From assembly GCA_002352045.1 (NCBI GenBank), contig DEHT01000099.1:10564-29275 (forward strand): a stretch of 18,712 bases of DNA, read 5' to 3'. The translations under genes were made by a program, and so were the position numbers. The DNA is from Chitinophagaceae bacterium UBA2793. Its GTDB lineage: Bacteria > Bacteroidota > Bacteroidia > Chitinophagales > Chitinophagaceae. Each line of letters begins with the position of its first letter. Positions within the stretch are counted from its first letter, which is position 1. The notes beneath the pieces are model-generated. The model was given only the letters and a program-made list of their open reading frames with translations. It did no database searches and had not been told where the DNA came from. This document shows, one piece after another, positions 12,802-18,712 of the stretch.

Positions 12802-14409
12802 TTACAAAATGGTATTCTGCAAAATAATGTTTTGCTGCAGGTAATCGGTGTTGTAATGCAAACCCCTGCTTTCTTTGCGAAGCTCTGCACCTTTCACAAT
12901 AAGATAGGCTACCGTAATCATATTCCTAAGCTGGCAAAGCTGTGGAGAGAGTTCTGTTTTCTCGTACAATTGTTCTGTTTCTTCATGAAGCAAATCTAAC
13001 CTTCGGTTGGCCCTTGCCAAACGCTTATTGTTTCTTACAATACCCACATAATCACTCATGGCAAGTTTTAATTCTTTTAAACTTTGGGTAATTAATATCA
13101 TTTCCGAAGGAGCAGTGGTACCTGCTGCATTCCAATCTGGAATTTTAATTGCATCATTTTTTGAAGTATTGGCTTTTATAGCTTCTACACTATGTTTGAA
13201 AGCTCTGTGAGCAAATACCATTGCTTCTAATAATGAGTTACTGGCAAGCCGGTTGGCGCCATGCAGGCCGGTGCTGGCACATTCGCCGGCTGCATATAAA
13301 TTATTAATTGAAGTTTGTGCCCACTCATTGGTTTTTACACCTCCGCAACTGTAGTGCGCTGCAGGCGAAACCGGAATTAAATCTTTTGAAACATCCACAC
13401 CAATGCTTAGGCATTTAGCATGAATGTTTGGAAAATGCTCTAAAAATTTTTGTTGGTCCATATGCCTGCAATCGAGATAAACAAACTCGGTACCATTCAC
13501 CTTCATTTCGTTGTCTATGGCACGGGCCACAATATCCCTTGGAGCCAGGTCTTTTCTGGAATCGTATTTTTCCATAAAGGCTTCGCCATTGGCATTTCGC
13601 AAAATAGCGCCATCGCCTCTTACAGCTTCAGTTATTAAAAAAGATTGTCCACGCACACCGGGCTCATACAAAGCAGTTGGATGAAACTGTATGAACTCCA
13701 TATTTTCAATTCTACCTTTAGCCCGGTAAACCATTGCTACTCCATCGCCGGTTGCTATTGCAGGATTGGTTGTTGTTCGATATACCTGCCCATTGCCACC
13801 GGTTGCCAACAAACATACATCGGCTAATATTTTTTCAACCTTGCCATTGCTTAAATTCAAAACATACACACCATAACACTCAATATCGGGAGTTGATTTA
13901 GTAACCAAATAACCCAGGTGATGCTGTGTAATAATATCCACTACAAAACAATGACTGATGAGTTCTATATTTTTAGCTTTCTTAATAGCTTCCAGCAAAG
14001 CCCTTTCCATTTCTTTGCCGGTAATATCTTTATGATGCAATATTCTAAACTCGCTGTGGCCTCCTTCTTTTCCTAATTTATAATCCCCATCAGGCTCCTT
14101 GTCAAATTTAGCACCCCAGCTAATCAATTCATTTATTCTATCCACTCCTTCTTTCACTACAATTTCTACAATTTTTTCATTGCACAATCCGTCGCCCGCA
14201 ATCAAAGTATCTTCAATATGTTTTTCAAAACTATCCTGTTCCTTGTCCATTACTCCTGCAATACCACCCTGTGCATACTTGGTATTGGTTTCGTCGCTTT
14301 GTGTTTTGGTAAGAATGGTAATTTTTTTATCGGGGCAGGCTTCCGCAACTTTTAATGCATACGTTAACCCTGCTATGCCTGATCCAATTACCAAAAAATT
14401 TGTTTGCAT
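12802..14409 (-). CDS. nadB: L-aspartate oxidase NadB
   Basis: The 535-aa flavoprotein oxidises L-aspartate to iminoaspartate, the first step of de novo NAD synthesis; NadA then condenses it with dihydroxyacetone phosphate. The FAD-binding motif VIGSGIAG is at 7-14. The family segments follow: KYAQGGIAGV, GHSEFRILHHKDITGKEME, ATGGNGQVY, MEFIQFHPTALY, FLITEAVRGDGA, AAHYSCGGVKTN and the C-terminal FAD contact AAGECASTGLHGANRLASNSLLE. The helical C-terminal domain is present, so it is full length. I chose the ATG at 14409 over a GTG at 14421 because the flavin-binding strand begins right after it. serS lies 90 bp upstream on the same strand and the acyltransferase gene 31 nt downstream. nadA and nadC are not in this window. 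Confidence 0.95.
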   Translation of the reverse strand: MQTNFLVIGSGIAGLTYALKVAEACPDKKITILTKTQSDETNTKYAQGGIAGVMDKEQDSFEKHIEDTLIAGDGLCNEKIVEIVVKEGVDRINELISWGAKFDKEPDGDYKLGKEGGHSEFRILHHKDITGKEMERALLEAIKKAKNIELISHCFVVDIITQHHLGYLVTKSTPDIECYGVYVLNLSNGKVEKILADVCLLATGGNGQVYRTTTNPAIATGDGVAMVYRAKGRIENMEFIQFHPTALYEPGVRGQSFLITEAVRGDGAILRNANGEAFMEKYDSRKDLAPRDIVARAIDNEMKVNGTEFVYLDCRHMDQQKFLEHFPNIHAKCLSIGVDVSKDLIPVSPAAHYSCGGVKTNEWAQTSINNLYAAGECASTGLHGANRLASNSLLEAMVFAHRAFKHSVEAIKANTSKNDAIKIPDWNAAGTTAPSEMILITQSLKELKLAMSDYVGIVRNNKRLARANRRLDLLHEETEQLYEKTELSPQLCQLRNMITVAYLIVKGAELRKESRGLHYNTDYLQQNIILQNTIL

Positions 14410-14499
14410 ATTTTGATTCACTGAATAAAAATTATTTTAAAGCATCCCGATAAAAAATTTTCGAGTCATCAGTATTTACTTCATTTTAAATTTTTCGCC

Positions 14500-15774
14500 T
14501 CACTTCTCAATTTTATTTGCCCCAAAATAGTTATGTAATACTTTGGGCAAATGAATACCATCTTCCTTTTGATTATTTTCTAATAAGGCTGCAACTATGC
14601 GGGGTAAAGCCAGAGATGACCCGTTTAAAGAATGTACCAATTCTGTTTTCCCTTCCGCATTTTTATAACGGGTTTTCATGCGGTTGGTTTGAAAAGTTTC
14701 AAAATTACTTACAGAGCTTACTTCTAACCATTTTTGCTGAGCAGCACTCCACACTTCAAAGTCGTAAGTGAGGGCAGAAGCAAAGCTCATATCGCCACCG
14801 CATAAACGCAATTGTCGGTAGGGCAATTCCAAAAACTGAAGTAATCGTTCCACATGGTTCGTCATTTCTTCATGCGTTTCATAACTTTTTGAAGGATGCA
14901 CCAATTGAACTATTTCAACTTTATCAAACTGGTGTAAGCGATTCAAGCCTCTTACATCGGCACCAAAGCTTCCGGCTTCTCTTCTAAAGCAGGGCGTATA
15001 GCCCGTCATTTTTATGGGTAAGTCGTCTTCCTTTATTATTTCGTTGGCATAAATATTTGTAACCGGAACTTCTGCTGTAGGAATTAAGTAAAATCCATCG
15101 GCAGTTATATGATACATCTGTCCTTCCTTATCGGGCAATTGACCGGTTCCATAAGCAGTAGCTTCGTTTACCATTAACGGCGGCGTGTATTCGGTATAAC
15201 CTGCTTCGGTATTATAGTCTAAAAAATATTGAATTAATGCCCGTTGTAATTTTGCACCCTTGCCTTTGTAGATAGGGAAACCACTCCCGGTAATTCTTGC
15301 GCCTGTTTCAAAATCTATAATATCATATTCCTTTATTAAATCCCAATGTGGCTTGGCTCCTGCATACAGTTCAGGAATAATGCCTCCTTCCAGCACTACT
15401 TCATTTTCCTGTGGCGTTTTGCCCTTGGGTACTGAACTATGAGGAAGGTTTGGTAACAATACAATTAAATCGTTGAATGATTTTTCCATTTCATCCAAAG
15501 CTGCTTTGGCGGTAGCCATTTCTTCTTTTTTTGCCGCCACTTCCTGCTTTTTTGTTTCGGCTGCTTCTTTTTCGCCTTTTGCCATTAACAAGCCAATTTC
15601 TTTACTGGCAGTATTCATAGATGCCTGTAGCGTTTCGCTGATAGTTTTTTGTTTCCTCAACGATTCATCCAACAGTAGCAATTCATCTACCACCTGTGTG
15701 TTTCCAAAGTTTTTCACTGCCAGTTTTTCCTTAACCAGCGCTGCATGTTGCCGTATATAATTAATTTGTAACAT
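14500..15774 (-). CDS. serS: Seryl-tRNA synthetase SerS
   Basis: The 424-aa class II synthetase charges tRNA-Ser with serine. The N-terminal tRNA-binding coiled coil spans about residues 28-104. The catalytic core shows IPTAEVPV (231-238, with the serine-binding TAE), motif 2 with TPCFRREAGSFGADVRGL (260-277) and motif 3 NGSSLALPRIVAALLE (384-399). Length equals the bacterial norm of about 425. The ATG at 15774 gives the standard N-terminus MLQINYIRQ; the in-frame extension to 16047 runs antisense through another gene and through the serS promoter, and is rejected. A good promoter (TTG, 21 nt, TATCTTTG) lies just upstream. nadB and the acyltransferase gene may be read through from it. Confidence 0.96.
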   Translation of the reverse strand: MLQINYIRQHAALVKEKLAVKNFGNTQVVDELLLLDESLRKQKTISETLQASMNTASKEIGLLMAKGEKEAAETKKQEVAAKKEEMATAKAALDEMEKSFNDLIVLLPNLPHSSVPKGKTPQENEVVLEGGIIPELYAGAKPHWDLIKEYDIIDFETGARITGSGFPIYKGKGAKLQRALIQYFLDYNTEAGYTEYTPPLMVNEATAYGTGQLPDKEGQMYHITADGFYLIPTAEVPVTNIYANEIIKEDDLPIKMTGYTPCFRREAGSFGADVRGLNRLHQFDKVEIVQLVHPSKSYETHEEMTNHVERLLQFLELPYRQLRLCGGDMSFASALTYDFEVWSAAQQKWLEVSSVSNFETFQTNRMKTRYKNAEGKTELVHSLNGSSLALPRIVAALLENNQKEDGIHLPKVLHNYFGANKIEK

Positions 15775-15790
15775 AGTAAAAATTGAGTGG

Positions 15791-15822
15791 CAAAGATAAT
15801 AAGTTCGGTTAAAGCCGTGCAA
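15791..15822 (-). promoter_or_regulatory. serS promoter
   Basis: On the minus strand TTG (15822-15820) is followed after 21 nt by TATCTTTG (15798-15791), close to the Bacteroidota -33/-7 arrangement. The -7 element ends 16 nt before the serS ATG. Confidence 0.75.
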
Positions 15823-15845
15823 GCTTTCAAAACCCGGGCTACCCT

Positions 15846-15853
15846 TATCTTTG
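15846..15853 (+). promoter_or_regulatory. -7 element directly before the 117-aa gene
   Basis: TATCTTTG matches TAnnTTTG exactly and ends 6 nt before the ATG at 15860. With the usual distance to the start site the mRNA would begin within a few nucleotides of the start codon, or at it. Confidence 0.6.
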
Positions 15854-15859
15854 CAAACC

Positions 15860-16213
15860 ATGCAACACATTGAAGAAGATTTACAGGTGCGCTGGCTAAA
15901 GTTGCGCATAAAGCTAAAAGAGCATTTCGGCATAAAGCCCGATATGAATGGCGTGCTGCTCCTCATTGGTGTGCAGGAACTTGGCCAGGGGCCACAGGAT
16001 TTTAGCAAAGAACAAAAGCAAGACCTGATGCATATTGCAGTTTGCACTATTTTAAAAACAAGCGGGTATTATTCTTTTGATGGAATGGATGATGAAGGTT
16101 GGCCACATTTTTCGCAACTAAAACCCTTACCCGAACTCCAAACTTTTGAACAGGAAAATTTTTTAAAAGATCATGCCCTTCTATATTTTAATGAGCAGGG
16201 TTTTTTAGACTAA
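15860..16213 (+). CDS. Conserved-looking hypothetical protein, 117 aa
   Basis: I do not recognise a named family. The protein begins MQHIEEDLQVRWLKLR, has a basic amphipathic first helix, a central hydrophobic strand-helix (GVLLLIGVQELGQGPQ) and a polar C-terminal half with several aromatic residues (GYYSFDGMDDEGWPHF). There is no signal peptide or membrane segment, so a small soluble cytoplasmic protein is expected. The composition and well-spaced hydrophobic residues look like a real gene, and it has a perfect -7 box and normal spacing (27 nt) to the cyclophilin gene downstream, with which it is probably co-transcribed. It is divergent from serS. I chose the ATG at 15860; a TTG at 15851 lies inside the -7 element. 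Confidence 0.8.
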   Translation: MQHIEEDLQVRWLKLRIKLKEHFGIKPDMNGVLLLIGVQELGQGPQDFSKEQKQDLMHIAVCTILKTSGYYSFDGMDDEGWPHFSQLKPLPELQTFEQENFLKDHALLYFNEQGFLD

Positions 16214-16240
16214 AACATACAAAACAAATCTTTACTAATT

Positions 16241-16990
16241 ATGAAAAGTTTATTGCTTACTATTTATATTTCTTTTTTTGCTGTATGCTCCTTTGCACAA
16301 ACAAAGCAAGCCGGTAAAAAAGCTCCTGCCAAAACCTATAAATCAAGTGCTGCTAAAAAAACAGCGCCGGTAAAAAATATCGTACAATTTAAGGCGCCAA
16401 AAATTAATAGCAATCTAATAAAAATTACTACGGATTCTGGCATTATTGTAATTAAGCTTTCCGACTCTACGCCCTTGCACAGAGATAATTTTATAAAGTT
16501 GGTAAAAGAGGGCTTTTACGATAGCCTGCTATTTCACAGGGTAATCCCAGGCTTTATGATTCAAGGAGGCGACCCTACAAGTAAGAATGCTGCATTAGGA
16601 ACTATGCTGGGCAGTGGCGGTGACGACATGGCTCGCATTCCTGCTGAATTTGATACTGCACTCATTCATAAAAAAGGCGCACTTGCTGCTGCCCGTGACG
16701 GTAACCCCGAAAAAGCCAGCAGTGCCTGCCAGTTTTATTTGGTAGAAGGAAAAATAGCAACCGATGCAGAACTGGATATGATGGAACAAAGGCAGGGCCG
16801 AAAATACAGCCCTCAACAAAGAGCCATTTACAAAACCATTGGCGGCACTCCATTCTTAGACATGAACTATACTGTTTTTGGCGAAGTGGTTAGTGGCCTG
16901 GAAATAATTGCAAAAATTGCCAACGCTCCAAGAGACCAAGCCAACAGGCCATTGGGCAATGTGAGAATGAAGATGGAACTGGTTAAGTAA
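16241..16990 (+). CDS. Secreted cyclophilin-type peptidyl-prolyl cis-trans isomerase
   Basis: The 249-aa protein starts with a signal peptide (MKSLLLTIYISFFAVCSFAQ, cleavage likely after Ala19), then a Lys/Ala-rich linker (about 21-50) and a cyclophilin domain (about 58-248). The active-site segment FHRVIPGFMIQGGDP carries Arg100, and SACQFYLVEG and VFGEVVSGLEII are the other family landmarks. An insertion of roughly 30 residues (KIATDAELDMMEQRQGRKYS and on) sits between the SACQFYL strand and the VFGEV strand; similar insertions occur in periplasmic cyclophilins of this phylum as I recall them. It should assist protein folding in the periplasm. Cys16 in the signal does not fit a lipobox, because Val precedes it. 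It follows the 117-aa gene by 27 nt. Confidence 0.93.
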   Translation: MKSLLLTIYISFFAVCSFAQTKQAGKKAPAKTYKSSAAKKTAPVKNIVQFKAPKINSNLIKITTDSGIIVIKLSDSTPLHRDNFIKLVKEGFYDSLLFHRVIPGFMIQGGDPTSKNAALGTMLGSGGDDMARIPAEFDTALIHKKGALAAARDGNPEKASSACQFYLVEGKIATDAELDMMEQRQGRKYSPQQRAIYKTIGGTPFLDMNYTVFGEVVSGLEIIAKIANAPRDQANRPLGNVRMKMELVK

Positions 16991-17009
16991 AAAATAAACA
17001 ATAGCTTTT

Positions 17010-17062
17010 AAATTCAAAAAAGCAATTTTGAATTTTTACTTTTGAATTTTTACTTGCTTTTT
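17010..17062. terminator. AT-rich hairpin with a duplicated arm, after the cyclophilin gene
   Basis: AAATTCAAAA (17010-17019) pairs with TTTTGAATTT at 17026-17035. A 14-bp tandem duplication (17026-17039 and 17040-17053) repeats that arm, so the second copy at 17040-17049 can pair instead. A wider stem, AAAAAGCAA (17017-17025) with TTGCTTTTT (17054-17062), encloses both copies. It lies 20 nt after the cyclophilin stop and is T-rich, so a weak terminator is plausible. Confidence 0.45.
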
Positions 17063-17097
17063 AATTATCTTGCGTCCACAATAAAAACCAACAAAAA

Positions 17098-17475
17098 ATG
17101 AGTTTTCCTGCTAATTTAAAATATACCAAAGACCACGAATGGGTTTTGCTCGAAGGTAATGTAGCAACCATTGGTATCACCGCATTTGCACAAGGCGAAC
17201 TGGGCGATATTGTTTATATTGATATTAGCTCAAAAGGCAAAGCCTTAGCGGCAGAAGAAGTTTTTGGAACCGTAGAAGCAGTAAAAACAGTGAGCGATTT
17301 GTACATGCCGGTTAGCGGAACCATTACCGAAGTAAACCCTGCTTTGGATGCTCAACCCGAATTAGTAAACAGCGACCCTTACGGCCAAGGTTGGATGGTG
17401 AAAGTTACTGTTGACAATGCAACCGATGTGGCAAAACTTATGGATGCCGCCGCTTATGAAGCGCTGGTAAGCTAA
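17098..17475 (+). CDS. gcvH: Glycine cleavage system H protein
   Basis: The 125-aa protein is the lipoyl carrier that shuttles the aminomethyl group between the P, T and L proteins of the glycine cleavage system. The lipoylation segment GTVEAVKTVSDLYMPVSG places the lipoyl-lysine at Lys63 in a beta-hairpin. YTKDHEWV near the N-terminus and ITAFAQGELGDIVYI are family signatures, and NSDPYGQGWMVKV is in the C-terminal part. Length is typical (about 125-130). The gene for a VanZ-like protein follows after 7 nt. Upstream, TATCTTGC at 17067-17074 is one base short of the -7 consensus and could be a weak promoter. gcvP and gcvT are not in this window. Confidence 0.96.
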   Translation: MSFPANLKYTKDHEWVLLEGNVATIGITAFAQGELGDIVYIDISSKGKALAAEEVFGTVEAVKTVSDLYMPVSGTITEVNPALDAQPELVNSDPYGQGWMVKVTVDNATDVAKLMDAAAYEALVS

Positions 17476-17482
17476 TAATAAG

Positions 17483-17884
17483 ATGAAAAATAAAATTCGT
17501 TTTTATACCTTTTTGCCAGGCATTGCCTGGTTTTTTATTGTACTGGTTTTAATAGCCATGCCCGGCAGAGATGTGCCCGGAAACAGTTTCCTGGAAAAAA
17601 TTAATTTCGACAAATTTGTACATGCGGGCATTTTTGGATTGATGGTAATTTTATTTGTTCGCCCCATTGCAATGAGCGAAATTGATGCAACCGAAAAACG
17701 AAAGTATTATTTTCAAATAACCATTTTTACAATTTTGTGGGGCCTGGCCACCGAATTTATTCAAAAATACCTGGTAACCGGCCGTGAATTTGACCTTTGG
17801 GATTTTGTGGCCGATGCTGTGGGTTGCAGTATTGCGTGCTGGTTTAGTTTAAAATATTTGTTGCATTATAGCTTTAAAAACTAA
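17483..17884 (+). CDS. VanZ-like family membrane protein
   Basis: The 133-aa protein has the layout of the VanZ-like family: an N-terminal membrane segment (about 9-26), a motif DKFVHAGIFGLMVILF (about 43-58) starting the second, a third segment near 78-96 with ATEFIQKYLVTGREFDLWDF in the loop after it, and a last segment about 107-127. The conserved His in DKFVH and the Glu and Asp residues of the loop are typical. VanZ itself gives low-level teicoplanin resistance, but most members have no known role, so resistance should not be assumed. It is tightly coupled to gcvH, an arrangement I recall from other Bacteroidota without being able to check it. Confidence 0.88.
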   Translation: MKNKIRFYTFLPGIAWFFIVLVLIAMPGRDVPGNSFLEKINFDKFVHAGIFGLMVILFVRPIAMSEIDATEKRKYYFQITIFTILWGLATEFIQKYLVTGREFDLWDFVADAVGCSIACWFSLKYLLHYSFKN

Positions 17885-18016
17885 AAAATCTTTTTTTGCC
17901 TCAATTTAGTTTTTTGCCTAACTTGAAAACAAATTGCTACTTATGAAACATTCTCCCCCCCGAAAAAATTCTGTTTTTACATAATTTATTCATTAAACAA
18001 AATTGCCAATGGTTAA

Positions 18017-18061
18017 ATAACGAATAGCAGGCAGCGTTTGCATGCTGTACATATTCGTTAT
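18017..18061. repeat. 45-bp imperfect palindrome upstream of the lipoprotein gene
   Basis: ATAACGAATA (18017-18026) and TATTCGTTAT (18052-18061) are perfect 10-bp inverted arms. Between them CAGC (18032-18035) and GCTG (18044-18047) form a second, inner stem. No T-run follows, so it is not a standard terminator. It begins 132 nt after the VanZ-like stop and ends 88 nt before the lipoprotein ATG. The rest of 17885-18149 has a repeated TTTTTTGCCT (17892-17901, 17910-17919) and a run of seven C (17955-17961), but no TAnnTTTG box. Confidence 0.7.
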
Positions 18062-18149
18062 GATGGCTTTGGGTTATGCAAAAACTGCCCATCAACTCCT
18101 TAAGAAAACATCTTCCTTAACCCGGGAAAAATTTTAAACGTAACTCATC

Positions 18150-18712
18150 ATGAAAAAAAATATTTTTCATCTCTCAATTTTTGGTTTTACTTTTTTAAGT
18201 TTTTTGATATTATTTAATGGCTGTAAAAAAATGGATTCCGAAAAGCAGCTTGCTCCTATTAATGAAGATATTCGCAAAAAAGCACAGCGAATGGTGGATG
18301 AAAATCCACAGTTGCAGAATGTGACGTACAATTTGAATATTAAAGGAAGCGGATTTTATGCTGATGTAAATGGAAACAAAATTGAACCGGGCAGCAACTC
18401 TTATACTTACCAATGTGCCGATGCCGGTGATATTGATTACTATATTTCTCCGGTTTTAGAAACATTAACAAGGGAGCGTTCTTGTTCGCAAGGATTTCGT
18501 TTTAAAGCCAAGTGGCGTATATCGGTACCATTACCGCTTTTAGCTACCAACCCAAATACCGGTGCACTTTCAAGAGGACGATTAAGAATAAAAAATACAT
18601 CGGGAGCTATTCTTTTTCAGCAGGCAAGTATTACTCCGGTTACCATTACCGATTTAGGCGACGACCCAGCAACATTTAATACAAACCGATTGTACAATGT
18701 TGAATATACGAG
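18150..18712 (+). CDS. Predicted lipoprotein of unknown function (C-terminus outside window)
   Basis: From the ATG at 18150 the frame stays open for 187 codons to the window edge. The first 24 residues are a lipoprotein signal: a basic MKKN start, a hydrophobic stretch (residues 8-22) and FNGC with Cys25 as the lipidated residue; the +2/+3 Lys residues are followed by MDSEKQ. The mature part is polar (APINEDIRKKAQRMVDENPQ and on), with a beta-like segment VTYNLNIKGSGFYADVNG and a later VPLPLLATNP stretch. I recognise no family. It is likely an outer-membrane-associated or surface lipoprotein, common in this phylum. No close promoter match was found; the palindrome at 18017-18061 lies upstream. 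Confidence 0.85.
   Translation, partial: MKKNIFHLSIFGFTFLSFLILFNGCKKMDSEKQLAPINEDIRKKAQRMVDENPQLQNVTYNLNIKGSGFYADVNGNKIEPGSNSYTYQCADAGDIDYYISPVLETLTRERSCSQGFRFKAKWRISVPLPLLATNPNTGALSRGRLRIKNTSGAILFQQASITPVTITDLGDDPATFNTNRLYNVEYT

Noticed and set aside
15775..16047. In-frame N-terminal extension of serS by 91 codons
   Set aside because: It runs antisense through the 117-aa gene and across the serS promoter; SerS families start at the MLQINYIRQ position.
17483..17884. VanZ-like gene as a glycopeptide resistance determinant
   Set aside because: No other van genes are present, and most VanZ-like proteins are unrelated to resistance.

Overview
The window looks like a chromosomal stretch of a Bacteroidota bacterium, most likely of the Chitinophagaceae or a close group. 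The DNA is AT-rich, Shine-Dalgarno sequences are largely absent, and many genes are preceded by the Bacteroidota -7 promoter element TAnnTTTG. I see no phage, insertion sequence, CRISPR array, tRNA or rRNA. About 20 genes are present, mostly housekeeping or stress-response. The assignment rests on family recognition by eye; no database search was possible.

Layout. 1-992 (-): CPBP-type membrane protease, cut by the window start. 1041-2078 (+): DusB-type tRNA-dihydrouridine synthase. 2130-2757 (-): a decaying patch with a frameshifted PUA/EVE-like gene and a possible further coding remnant. 2764-3276 (-): small four-helix membrane protein. 3358-5349 (-): glutathione peroxidase-like enzyme behind an aldehyde dehydrogenase. 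5447-6595 (+): tadA and a Mn-type superoxide dismutase, closed by a bidirectional terminator facing greA. 6671-8553 (-): greA, a D-2-hydroxyacid dehydrogenase and ridA. 8622-9895 (+): a 3-hydroxyacyl-CoA dehydrogenase C-domain-only protein overlapping tsaB. 10008-10358 (+): cysteine-free ArsR-type regulator with its own terminator. 10441-11844 (+): CstB-like persulfide dioxygenase/rhodanese. 11865-15774 (-): serS, nadB and an LpxL-like acyltransferase. 15860-16990 (+): conserved unknown protein and a secreted cyclophilin. 17098-17884 (+): gcvH and a VanZ-like protein. 18150-18712 (+): start of a lipoprotein, cut by the window end.

How the genes fit together. Several products handle reactive species or metabolite damage: superoxide (SOD), peroxides (GPx), aldehydes (ALDH), reactive enamines (RidA) and persulfides (CstB-like). 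Another set serves tRNA: DusB, TadA, TsaB and SerS. I see no single new multi-gene system. The most interesting points are regulatory: a terminator-like hairpin in the greA leader downstream of a perfect -7 box, palindromes against the -7 boxes of the SOD and ArsR genes, interlocking divergent promoters at ridA, a nearly leaderless gene opposite serS, and a 45-bp palindrome ahead of the final lipoprotein gene.
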